A DNA stretch of 14,311 nucleotides from Candidatus Magasanikbacteria bacterium RIFOXYD12_FULL_33_17 (GCA_001783255.1 MFRB01000033.1:1-14311); one strand, 5' to 3'; counted from the first letter of the stretch, positions 5,804 through 13,426 are shown. Notes: generated from the letters alone by a model not told the origin. Made by a program: numbers and translations.

Positions 5804-7387
5804 ATGTCAAAAAAAATAGACTATTCAAACAAAGAAAAAATAGGAAAGGATAAACCTGTCGTCTTCATGATCCTCGATGGTTTTGGTTTGGCTGATCCAA
5901 AAAATACAGGCAATGCTATCACACCAGATACTGCTCCCAACATTTTTTCATACATTAAAAAATATTCTAGTACAGAGATAAAAGCTTGTGGAGTTGATGT
6001 TGGACTTTTTCCTCATCAAGAAGGAAATTCTGAAGCAGGACATTTGAATATTGGTGCGGGGAGAGTAGTTGAGCAAGATTTGGTGCGTATTTCTAGTGCT
6101 ATCAAAGATGGTACATTTTTCAAAAATGATTCTTTTCGTCATGCGCTTTTTCATGCCAAAAAATACAATAGTGCAGTGCATTTGATGGGACTTTTGACAG
6201 ATGGTCAAAGTGCTCATTCTAATCCTGAACATGTTTATTCATTGCTTGAATATTTTCGTAAACAAAAACAAAAAAAAGTTTTTCTTCATTTATTTACGGA
6301 TGGACGTGATTCTTCTACCCATGGTGCGGTGAATTTTTTGCGTCTATTACGTAAAAATATGCAAAATGGTGAGGAAATAGCTACTATAATGGGTAGGTTT
6401 TATGGTATGGACAGAAACAAAATGTGGAGTAGAACAGAACAAGCTTACAATGCTATGGTTTTGGGTGAAGGCTTTTCAACAGAAAGTGCTGAAGAAGCAA
6501 TTTCGCAAGCTTATAATAGAGATGAAACTGATGAATACATTTTGCCAACAGTTATTACTAAAGGTGGCAAACCTATTACAACCATAAAAGATAATGACGT
6601 GATTTTCTTTTTTAATGCCAGAAGTGACAGGGCTAGACAAATCACCAAAGCTTTTGTACAAAAAGATTTTCAAAAAATGAATCAAGGTGCTTTCAAAAGA
6701 AAAAAAATTTCCAAAAATATTCGTTTTGTAGCGATGACCGATTTTGGTCCAGATTTGCCAGGTATTTTTACAGCTTTTCCAAGTCCTGATTTCAAAAATT
6801 GTTTGGCCAAAGCTATAGGAGAAAATTATAGACAACTTTATATTTCAGAAACTGAAAAATACGCGCATGTAACTTATTTTATCAATGGGGGTTATTCTCT
6901 ACCTATCAATGGTGAAAAAAGACAAATGGTGAAATCTGGTGCTCACTATTCGTATGCCGATAAACCAGAGATGCATGCAAAAGAAATTACTGACATTATT
7001 TTGAATTATTTAGAAAATAATACTTACAATTTTGTCACAGTCAATTATCCAAATGCTGATATGGTTGGGCATACTGGTAATTTTGAAGCTACTCAAAAAT
7101 CAGTAAAGATACTTGACGAACAGGTCAAAAGGCTGGTAGATTATGTGTTGTCACGTGATGGTAAATTATTTATTACAGCTGATCACGGTAATGCGGAAAA
7201 AATGTTTGATGAAAAAACTGGTGAAATTATGACTTCTCACACTACCAATCATGTCCCTTTTATTTTGATAAGTAACGAAAAAAAGAAAAAAATCAAAACA
7301 GGAAGATTGTCAGACATTGCTCCAACTATTTTGAAAGTATTAGAAATTGAGAAGCCAGATGAAATGACGGGACATACTTTAATTTAG
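5804..7387 (+). CDS. gpmI: 2,3-bisphosphoglycerate-independent phosphoglycerate mutase (active copy)
   Basis: This enzyme interconverts 3- and 2-phosphoglycerate through a phosphoserine intermediate with two Mn ions. From the ATG at 5804 it has 527 residues. An in-frame ATG at 5741 would add 21 residues encoded by the inverted repeat, so it was rejected. Matching the Bacillus stearothermophilus enzyme, every key position is present: Asp25 (MILDGFG), nucleophile Ser76 (GNSEAGH), His138, Arg168-Asp169 (TDGRD), Arg198 and Arg204 (GRFYGMDR), Arg273 and Arg276 (ARSDR), Lys352 (ETEKY), Asp419 and His423 (NADMVGH), Asp460-His461 (TADHGN) and His479 (SHTTNHVP). It is predicted to be fully active and to feed enolase. 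A degenerate paralog follows 105 bases later. Confidence 0.97.
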   Translation: MSKKIDYSNKEKIGKDKPVVFMILDGFGLADPKNTGNAITPDTAPNIFSYIKKYSSTEIKACGVDVGLFPHQEGNSEAGHLNIGAGRVVEQDLVRISSAIKDGTFFKNDSFRHALFHAKKYNSAVHLMGLLTDGQSAHSNPEHVYSLLEYFRKQKQKKVFLHLFTDGRDSSTHGAVNFLRLLRKNMQNGEEIATIMGRFYGMDRNKMWSRTEQAYNAMVLGEGFSTESAEEAISQAYNRDETDEYILPTVITKGGKPITTIKDNDVIFFFNARSDRARQITKAFVQKDFQKMNQGAFKRKKISKNIRFVAMTDFGPDLPGIFTAFPSPDFKNCLAKAIGENYRQLYISETEKYAHVTYFINGGYSLPINGEKRQMVKSGAHYSYADKPEMHAKEITDIILNYLENNTYNFVTVNYPNADMVGHTGNFEATQKSVKILDEQVKRLVDYVLSRDGKLFITADHGNAEKMFDEKTGEIMTSHTTNHVPFILISNEKKKKIKTGRLSDIAPTILKVLEIEKPDEMTGHTLI

Positions 7388-7403
7388 ACATTTTAAGTTC
7401 ACT

Positions 7404-7472
7404 GGATACGAAATACGAAATTACGAACATACGAAAGTTTCGTAATTTCGTAAATTTTCGTATTTCGTATCC
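7404..7472 (+). repeat. Long hairpin of TACGAA-type words between the two gpmI genes
   Basis: A perfect 17-bp stem pairs 7404-7420 (GGATACGAAATACGAAA) with 7456-7472. The interior holds more copies of the same word in both orientations (TTACGAA at 7421, ACGAAA at 7431, TTCGTAA at 7439 and 7447), giving nested alternative hairpins. It is followed by CCTTTTAC, so as RNA it might act as a weak terminator or mRNA-stabilising structure. It occupies most of the 105-base intergenic gap. Confidence 0.85.
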
Positions 7473-7492
7473 TTTTACACTAAACAAGTTTT

Positions 7493-9076
7493 ATGAATGA
7501 AAGTCGTCGTCCAAAACCTGCTGTTTTACTTACTTTGAGTGGCTGGGGATTATCTCCAAATACTCCTGGTAATGCTATCACCAAAGCACGTACCCCAAAT
7601 TTCGATAGATTCACTCGAGAATATCCAGTGATGAGTTTAGGTGCTTCTGGATCAGATGTTGGTCTATTAGATTTTGAAGCTGGTAATTCTCGTATAGGAC
7701 ATTTGAATCTGGGTGCTGGTAGAATTTATCAAAAAATTTTGCCACGTATCAATCAAGCTATAAAAGATGGTAGTTTTTATGGAAGACATTCTTTGAATGC
7801 TGCTATCCAAAATGCTTTGGATAATAATTCTACTTTGCATATTATTACCATGTTTGGTAATCAGATTCAAAATGCCAATGATGAACATTTTTTTGCACTT
7901 TTGGAAATGGCTAAAGCTGGTGGTATAAAAAAAGTTTTGGTGCATGCTATCTTGGATGGTGAAGATGATATTTATAATAATGCCAAAAATCATATCCAAA
8001 AAATAGAAGAAAGAATGAAAGAATTTGGTGTTGGTAAAATAGTTTCTTTGTCGGGTCGTTATTATGCTTTGGACAACGGTCGTCATTGGGATAGAACACA
8101 AATTGTCTATGATGCTATGGTTAATGGCAAAACAAAATATGTTTTTTCTGATGCTACAAGTGCTTTGCAAGATTCTTATAATAGACAAGTATATGACAGA
8201 GATTTTATCCCAGCTGTTATTGGTGTAGAGGCTGGTAGCACAATTATAAACAAAAATGATTCAGTAATTTTTGCTAATTTTGGTGCAAGTTTATGTAGAC
8301 AGTTGACCAAAGCTTTTGTTTTGCCAGCTTTTCCAAAATTTGAACGTAGTTATTTGCGAAATTTGTGTTTTGTGACAATGACAGATTATGAAAAAGAAAT
8401 ACCTACTTTGGTAGCTTTTCCACGTTCTTATATTCATAATTCATTGGGAGAAGTTTTGACCAAAGCTGGTTTGAGTCAAATTAGAATAGCTGAAACCGAA
8501 AAGTATGCCTGTGTTACAACTTTTTTCAATGGTATGTATGATGAGAAATTTGCTAATGCTGAGTGGAAAATGATTCCTTCAAAAAAATTATCACAATATG
8601 ATAATGAACCTGAGATGTCTGCTCATAAAATATCTAGTGAAATAATAAAATCTATTAAATCAGAAAAATATGATTTTATTTTGGCTAATTTTGCTAATGC
8701 TGATGCTGTATCTCGAACTGGTAATTTGTCAGCTACTGTCAAAGCTTGCGAAATTTTGGACAAAGAAATTGGTAGAATAGCTGATTATGTGTTGGCTGAA
8801 GACGGTGTATTGTTTATTACTTCTGATCATGGTAATGCTGAAAGTGTTTTGAATATGCAAACTGGTAGTACTGACAAAACTCCTAGTACCAATAATGTGC
8901 CATTTTTTATTATAAAAGAAAGTCTCTTTGGTATGTCTGGTAGAGCAGGTGATCCTCCAGATAATGATCTTAGTTTATTGCCAAAAGCTGGTGTTTTGGC
9001 TGATGTGGCACCGACTATTTTGAAAGTTTTGGGAATTGATAAACCGGAGGAGATGACGGGACGTACACTAATTTAG
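7493..9076 (+). CDS. Degenerate gpmI paralog, probable pseudoenzyme
   Basis: This 527-residue protein aligns end to end with the preceding GpmI (for example NAITKARTPNF, GHLNLGAGR, ETEKYACVT, TSDHGNAE and the C-terminal VAPTILKVLGIDKPEEMTGR). Most catalytic positions have changed. Using B. stearothermophilus numbering: D12->S16, H123->N127, R153->E157, R191->N195, R261->G264, R264->L267, H407->R408 and H462->P464. It keeps S62 (S66), D154 (D158), R185 (R189), K336 (K337), D403 (D404) and D444-H445 (D445-H446). Mn site 1 loses two of three ligands, site 2 loses one of four, and substrate phosphate binding loses several Arg. The frame is intact, so it is retained rather than decaying. A mutase reaction is unlikely; a regulatory, scaffold or new ligand-binding role is inferred. 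An extra proline/glycine-rich insert lies near residues 479-500. Confidence 0.9.
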   Translation: MNESRRPKPAVLLTLSGWGLSPNTPGNAITKARTPNFDRFTREYPVMSLGASGSDVGLLDFEAGNSRIGHLNLGAGRIYQKILPRINQAIKDGSFYGRHSLNAAIQNALDNNSTLHIITMFGNQIQNANDEHFFALLEMAKAGGIKKVLVHAILDGEDDIYNNAKNHIQKIEERMKEFGVGKIVSLSGRYYALDNGRHWDRTQIVYDAMVNGKTKYVFSDATSALQDSYNRQVYDRDFIPAVIGVEAGSTIINKNDSVIFANFGASLCRQLTKAFVLPAFPKFERSYLRNLCFVTMTDYEKEIPTLVAFPRSYIHNSLGEVLTKAGLSQIRIAETEKYACVTTFFNGMYDEKFANAEWKMIPSKKLSQYDNEPEMSAHKISSEIIKSIKSEKYDFILANFANADAVSRTGNLSATVKACEILDKEIGRIADYVLAEDGVLFITSDHGNAESVLNMQTGSTDKTPSTNNVPFFIIKESLFGMSGRAGDPPDNDLSLLPKAGVLADVAPTILKVLGIDKPEEMTGRTLI

Positions 9077-9077
9077 G

Positions 9078-9104
9078 AATTTTGAAATTTTAAATTTTAA
9101 TTTT
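9078..9104 (+). repeat. 7-base AAATTTT tandem before the 940-residue gene
   Basis: Four near-copies of AAATTTT (AATTTTG, AAATTTT, AAATTTT, AATTTT) fill the entire gap between the gpmI paralog's stop codon and the next ATG. There is no room for a conventional ribosome binding site. Confidence 0.55.
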
Positions 9105-11927
9105 ATGTTTGGCAGAAAAAATTGGGAACAAATAGCAAGAGAATTAGATGTTTCTAATCAAGACGTTGAAAAAGATGTTAGTAAAAAGAAAGATGTTAGT
9201 AAAAAGACAAAAGAAGATAGAACCATATTAGAAAGTATGAGTCGTCATAGAGGAAGAACCTTAGTAGGTTCTTTGGTTCTGTCTACTTTTTTGAATTTTG
9301 GTTCTCTTGGCAAAATAGGTAGTCTGGAAGGTAATTGGGTTAAAGATAAATATGCAAAAAGAATAAAACATGATGCAAAAGGTGATAGCGATCCATTGAT
9401 TAGAGTGGAAGATTCAAAAAGTGTAGAGGACAAAGAAAAAACACTAGAAAAAGAAACAGAAACAGAAGTAGAAGTGGAATCAAAAGATAATGAATTTACT
9501 AGTGTGGAAGATGCTGAAAAGAATCCAGATGCACTTATAAAAGTAGATAAAGACAATCCTTTGGAAGGTCTAAAAGAACTATCTTTGGAAGATAGAGCTA
9601 GAGTAGATATTGCTACTTTTGATTTGCGTCGTGAGTATCACATGGGCGAATTGAGTTTAGCTGATTTGGAAGATAGAGAAAAAACGTTTGATGAAGTTGT
9701 AGATTGGTTTATAGAAAATACCAAAAAAGATGATAGTGATAAAATAGATTTTGAAAAATTATTGATTGAAATTCAAAAACCAACTCTACCAGGATTTGCT
9801 AGTTCAAAATATGATATCGGTAGTAGTCGTCTTTCACAAGTTTTGAACAAACAAGATTCAAGTTCTGATTGTGATGGATCAATGCTTGTTCAGTTGGCTA
9901 TTTTTCAACGACTTTCTAATTATGATAAAAATTTATCTGAAAATTTTCAAATTTATGTAGCTGAGAGATCTGCAGATAAAGATGGTATTGGACATTCATT
10001 TGTTTTACTTTTTATAAAGAATACAGGGAAGTATCTTGTTTTGGAAAGAGGTTCTTCAAGAGCTCTGACAGATGATTACAAAAAATATATTGAAGCTTAT
10101 CCTATATCATCTTTAGTTGCCAGTGCTTTGAAAGAAAAAACTCGTGGTATATTTCACAACACGGAAGAATTGGAAATGGAAGAAAAAGAAAAAATCACGA
10201 TAGACGATGTCTTGGCTAAGAAAAAACAAGAGAGTATACCTGAGAATGTTATTACAAGAGTTAGTTCTGATGTAGTTTTGCCTGTTTATCCTGAGCAAGC
10301 TGATTCAAGTCAAAATGACTATCAAGGTAGAGAGCAAGATGTAGATATCAAGTTAACTGATGAAGTAAAAGAACTTGTTTCTGAAGAAGGTATTTATGGA
10401 CCAGAAGTTTATGATTTTTTGCAACAGATAGAAGAAATAGATTTGTTTGCTGATACTAAAGATTATGAGGAAAAAAAGTATGAAAAATTTGTAAGATTAT
10501 CTGAATTTTCACCACAAGTGTTTGAACAGGTGTATGAGTCACAACCTGACTTAGCTGTTTTTTATTTGAGTAAAGAAATCAGTAAAACAAAAGATTTATA
10601 TAATTTGGAATTAAAAAAGAAATTAAATTTTAAATCGGATTCAACTGCGGAAGTGGTCACTATCCCCACCATAAAAGAAAATGAAAGTGTGGAAGATTTT
10701 AAAAGACGTCTGGAATCTTATTTATATTTATTAGATCAGCAAATTGAGTTAGCTTGGACTTTGTCAGCAAATGAATTGGGAAATTTGATAGCTGAAATTA
10801 AAGTCTCAGAAAAAAATAAATATTGTATTGAAAAAATAGAAGATTATCCAGAAGTTTTGCAAGTTTTGGAAAGATATAATAAAAATGGTGTTTTGGACAT
10901 TTTGAATCTTTTGTTAGATAAAGAAAATGTTCCAAATTTTAGAAAATGGATCAATGGTTACGATTTTTATTTAGCTAGGAAATCTAGTGAAGTAGGTGAT
11001 TTGGATGCCAAAATAAAGTTGGCGGATATGAAGTTGAATTATTTTGGTGAAGAAATTGAGGATAGTATTGTTTTGTATGAAGAATTACAAGAAAAAAAAC
11101 CGTCTAAAGGTCAGTTTAATTTTGTTTTGGCTGAAGAATATCGCTGGTTAGATGGAAAAGAAAATAATAATAATAAATCTTTTGAAAATTATAAAAAAGC
11201 CGCATTGTTGGGGAATAGTGAGGCTTTTAGTAAATTGTTTCATTTTGCTTTAGGGGGTGAGGGTTCTGCTCCTGAAGATATTGAAAATGGTAATAAAATC
11301 TTAAAAGAAGTCTTTGCTCATAATTTGCAAAGATTAGCTGATATAAATTTTTTTAATAATGAACCAGATGAATATATTGAAACAATAGAAAAAAGTATGG
11401 ATTTGTTTCATAATTTAGATTTGGATAATGGATCAAAAGCGACATTGCTCAAAGTATTGGAAGAAAAAGCTGAATTTATTGAAAATAAGTTGAAAAATAA
11501 TGAAGTTGATGACTTAAAAAAAGAATTGTTGGGTAGTTTATATTCATCTTTGGGAGATATCTACGATAAAGAAAAGAAAATTGAACGTGCTATACCATGT
11601 TATGGTATGGCTTATTTGAGCGACAACACCATAAATCCAATGGTAAAAGCATATTTTGCGAGCGGAAAGTACAAAAAAGAGGTAACAGCATTGGTAAAAA
11701 CTATAAGAGAAGATTATGTAAGTGATATTTTAAAGAGTAAATCAGTCAAAACTAAGTTTCAAAATGTTAGAAGATATTATCAACTTTGTAAAAGCTTGGG
11801 ACTTAAAGATTATTCGGAAGATTTTCTAAAAGCTTTAGATGAAATACAAGATTCTTTTTATTTTAGAAAAAATATTGGTATTCAAAAAGAAATTAAAGAC
11901 ATAATGAAAGATATCAAAAGTAAATAA
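9105..11927 (+). CDS. Large membrane-anchored protein: possible transglutaminase-like core plus Sel1/TPR-like repeats
   Basis: This 940-residue protein is of unknown function. In order: a basic N-terminal segment with a duplicated KDVSKK; a possible membrane helix at about 52-68 (TLVGSLVLSTFLNFGSL); a charged linker rich in Glu, Lys and Asp (about 88-165); a globular region (about 225-345) in which Cys256 (SSSDCDGSMLVQLAIF), His297 (GIGHSFVLLFI) and Glu314 (YLVLERGSS) follow the Cys-His-acid order and spacing of transglutaminase/papain-like domains; a second linker; then a long helical region with Sel1-like (YKKAALLGNSEAFSKLFHFA, about 695-715) and TPR-like (LYSSLGDIYDKEKKIERAIP, about 820-840) repeats. 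The enzyme assignment is inference. It starts 28 bases after the gpmI paralog, so it is probably co-transcribed, and it ends at the bidirectional terminator. Confidence 0.7.
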   Translation: MFGRKNWEQIARELDVSNQDVEKDVSKKKDVSKKTKEDRTILESMSRHRGRTLVGSLVLSTFLNFGSLGKIGSLEGNWVKDKYAKRIKHDAKGDSDPLIRVEDSKSVEDKEKTLEKETETEVEVESKDNEFTSVEDAEKNPDALIKVDKDNPLEGLKELSLEDRARVDIATFDLRREYHMGELSLADLEDREKTFDEVVDWFIENTKKDDSDKIDFEKLLIEIQKPTLPGFASSKYDIGSSRLSQVLNKQDSSSDCDGSMLVQLAIFQRLSNYDKNLSENFQIYVAERSADKDGIGHSFVLLFIKNTGKYLVLERGSSRALTDDYKKYIEAYPISSLVASALKEKTRGIFHNTEELEMEEKEKITIDDVLAKKKQESIPENVITRVSSDVVLPVYPEQADSSQNDYQGREQDVDIKLTDEVKELVSEEGIYGPEVYDFLQQIEEIDLFADTKDYEEKKYEKFVRLSEFSPQVFEQVYESQPDLAVFYLSKEISKTKDLYNLELKKKLNFKSDSTAEVVTIPTIKENESVEDFKRRLESYLYLLDQQIELAWTLSANELGNLIAEIKVSEKNKYCIEKIEDYPEVLQVLERYNKNGVLDILNLLLDKENVPNFRKWINGYDFYLARKSSEVGDLDAKIKLADMKLNYFGEEIEDSIVLYEELQEKKPSKGQFNFVLAEEYRWLDGKENNNNKSFENYKKAALLGNSEAFSKLFHFALGGEGSAPEDIENGNKILKEVFAHNLQRLADINFFNNEPDEYIETIEKSMDLFHNLDLDNGSKATLLKVLEEKAEFIENKLKNNEVDDLKKELLGSLYSSLGDIYDKEKKIERAIPCYGMAYLSDNTINPMVKAYFASGKYKKEVTALVKTIREDYVSDILKSKSVKTKFQNVRRYYQLCKSLGLKDYSEDFLKALDEIQDSFYFRKNIGIQKEIKDIMKDIKSK
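9171..9206 (+). repeat. Perfect 18-base tandem duplication inside the coding region
   Basis: AAAGATGTTAGTAAAAAG occurs twice back to back (9171-9188 and 9189-9206), in frame, encoding two copies of KDVSKK in the N-terminal tail. The copies are identical, which suggests a recent or unstable duplication. Confidence 0.9.
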
Positions 11928-11963
11928 TAAATAAAACAGACTTACAAGTCTGTTTTATTTATT
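11926..11963. terminator. Bidirectional intrinsic terminator between convergent genes
   Basis: A 17-bp perfect stem (11926-11942 with 11947-11963), with core AAACAGACT/AGTCTGTTT and a 4-base TACA loop, is flanked by A-rich then T-rich sequence in either direction. It overlaps the last base(s) of the stop codon of the plus-strand 940-residue gene and contains the stop codon of the minus-strand DHH gene, so it can serve both. Confidence 0.92.
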
Positions 11964-13097
11964 TATCTCATTTTTTATATGTGCTACAATTTCTTCTTCT
12001 ACTTCATGTAAACTTTTTCCACTAATTTCAAATTTGCTTTCATTTTCATCACCTTCAGCTGAATATTTTTTCATTATTTCTGTCGCGTGATGTTGTGGTA
12101 AGATACGTAATGTTCCAGATATTTTTTCGCCATCGTCTGGATCTTCGTGTAAGAGTAGTACAAACTGTGCAGAAGGTGAGGTCGTAATTAATTCATCTAT
12201 TATATTATTTAGATCTTCTTTTTTTGCGCCACTTCTGACGAAATCATCACGAGTGATAGTCGACCAGACAAAATTATTTGTTTTATCTTCTTTTAAGTGA
12301 CTGAGGACTGAACCCCAGATTTTGAAAGTAGCGATAGATTTTGTTTGGTAAAGATTTTTTATAATAAACGCACGGTCTGCGCCTAAGTCAACTAGTTTAC
12401 TAGCGACTTGCAAAGTCTGAGGACGTACTTTGTTTTTCTTGAAACTATTTGTTCCGGCGACAATGCCAGTAAGTAAAGATTGAGCAATATGACGATTGAT
12501 TAATTCTTCTTGAGATTTTTGTAAGAGTTCAAAAATAATTTCAGCACTAGTACTCGCTGGTAAGTCAATTATATTTATTTGTCCATAATGTTCATTGTTG
12601 GCTTGGTGGTCAATATTGATAATTGGTTTACTATAAAAGAAATTTTCGTGGTCAGTGTATATATTACCAAGAGAAGACAGATCAGGTGTATCAATAGTAA
12701 TTATCAAATCATATTTAAAATCACTTTGGCTAGTTTGGATATCTTCTCTATTGATATAACCATTTTTTGGAGTCAAAAAAATTCTTAAATTATTATCTTT
12801 AGTGTCATAACTAAGTTCAGAGATACCAGTTTTTTCAATATCAATACTTATAATGAAATTGTTTAAACCATCGAAGCTGGACTTTATTTTATTGGAGTGT
12901 TTTAAGAATGTAAATTGGCTAGGCAACACAAAATCAGCACAGACTATTTCTACGTGTTTACCAAGTTGCTCCAAAAAGAGTTTTAGTGCCAAAGCACTAC
13001 CGATAGCATCACCGTCAAAATGTTTCTTGAAAGTAATTAAGATTTTTTTCTTATCTTCTATCGCTTTTGTGAATTGTTCAGTTTTTGCAAGTGCCAT
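11955..13097 (-). CDS. DHH/DHHA1-family protein with a degenerate active site
   Basis: From the ATG at 13097 this is a 380-residue NrnA/RecJ-type DHH-family protein. Residues here are numbered from a TTG six codons upstream (13115), the alternative start. Family features kept are Asp34 and Asp36 (HFDGDAIGS), Asp142 (IITIDTPDLSSLG) and Asp169-His170 (NIDHQAN), then SAEIIFELLQ and TGIVA. Several ligands are gone: the motif I His is Lys30 (a His is present two residues later), the second His of DHH is Gln171, and the motif IV Asp (usually GIxxDT) is Gly221. In the DHHA1 part the usual GGGGH aligns with SAEGD (352-356) before the conserved FEISGKSLHEVEEEI. It is therefore probably not a normal nuclease or phosphatase. 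The frame is intact and a near-perfect promoter drives it. Confidence 0.88.
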   Translation of the reverse strand: MALAKTEQFTKAIEDKKKILITFKKHFDGDAIGSALALKLFLEQLGKHVEIVCADFVLPSQFTFLKHSNKIKSSFDGLNNFIISIDIEKTGISELSYDTKDNNLRIFLTPKNGYINREDIQTSQSDFKYDLIITIDTPDLSSLGNIYTDHENFFYSKPIINIDHQANNEHYGQINIIDLPASTSAEIIFELLQKSQEELINRHIAQSLLTGIVAGTNSFKKNKVRPQTLQVASKLVDLGADRAFIIKNLYQTKSIATFKIWGSVLSHLKEDKTNNFVWSTITRDDFVRSGAKKEDLNNIIDELITTSPSAQFVLLLHEDPDDGEKISGTLRILPQHHATEIMKKYSAEGDENESKFEISGKSLHEVEEEIVAHIKNEINK

Positions 13098-13120
13098 AGT
13101 TTTTGTTACACTCAAACATT

Positions 13121-13177
13121 TAGATATAAATATCTAGGTGTAGCAACCCTTTTTGGCTACTTTGGTAAAAAAGGGGG
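13121..13177 (-). promoter_or_regulatory. Structured 5' leader of the DHH-family gene
   Basis: The predicted transcript begins near 13178 and has a leader of about 80 bases. Reading the minus strand, CCCTTTTT (13175-13168) can pair with AAAAAGGG (13154-13147). GTAGC (13160-13156) can pair with GCTAC (13144-13140). Because the second stem encloses one arm of the first, the two exclude each other or form a strained pseudoknot. A further hairpin, TAGATAT/ATATCTA (13136-13121), follows. I recognise no known riboswitch. Confidence 0.4.
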
Positions 13178-13184
13178 ATAGGAG

Positions 13185-13213
13185 ATTATAGCCTAAAACT
13201 AAAAATATGTCAA
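13185..13213 (-). promoter_or_regulatory. Consensus sigma70 promoter of the DHH-family gene
   Basis: On the minus strand TTGACA (13213-13208) and TATAAT (13190-13185) both match the consensus perfectly and are separated by the optimal 17 bases. This is the strongest promoter in the window and points into the DHH gene, about 88 bases upstream of its ATG. Confidence 0.9.
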
Positions 13214-13214
13214 T

Positions 13215-13233
13215 ACAGCCTAATATTGGCTGT
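13215..13233. promoter_or_regulatory. Dyad ACAGCC-N7-GGCTGT abutting the DHH promoter
   Basis: A perfect 6-bp inverted repeat with a 7-base AT spacer ends one base upstream of the -35 element of the DHH gene promoter. It could be an operator or activator site. On the plus strand it is followed by CTTTTCC and could be a weak hairpin, but no plus-strand gene ends here. Nothing else recognisable lies between it and about 13310. Confidence 0.4.
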
Positions 13234-13312
13234 CTTTTCCAACTATTTGGCTAACTCTAGGCATTTTCTTGCAAAAAATGAGATATTGAGGTAAACTACT
13301 ATCATTAAACAC

Positions 13313-13407
13313 TCCGGATTTTCGGATAATCCTGATTTTCCGGATATTTTCTAGAATATTTATTTTAAAAGTATATCAGGATCATCCGAATTATCTGGAT
13401 ATCCGGA
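13313..13407 (+). repeat. Inverted repeats of TCCGGAT words upstream of valS
   Basis: The left arm (13313-13336) consists of TCCGGAT, CGGATAATCC and TGAT. The right arm (13375-13407) is its complement, with an extra internal unit. A further TCCGGATAT copy lies at about 13339-13347. The arms bracket about 38 bases of AT-rich DNA and end 19 bases before the valS start codon. Together with the dyad and the DHH leader this accounts for most of the 330-base divergent gap. Confidence 0.75.
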
Positions 13408-13426
13408 TTATTAAAATGATAAAAGT

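Noticed and set aside
13098..13115. TTG start of the DHH-family gene
   Set aside because: An ATG lies six codons downstream with no better signal at the TTG. Kept only as an alternative.
13140..13175. H-type pseudoknot in the DHH leader
   Set aside because: Only two bases would have to span an 8-bp stem, which is sterically poor; competing hairpins are more likely.
13269..13297. valS promoter TTGCAA-17-TAAACT
   Set aside because: Only 4 of 6 matches in each element in AT-rich DNA; too weak to annotate.
13240..13426. T-box riboswitch controlling valS
   Set aside because: No T-box TGGNACCGCG-like motif or terminator/antiterminator pair was found; the region is instead a TCCGGAT palindrome array.
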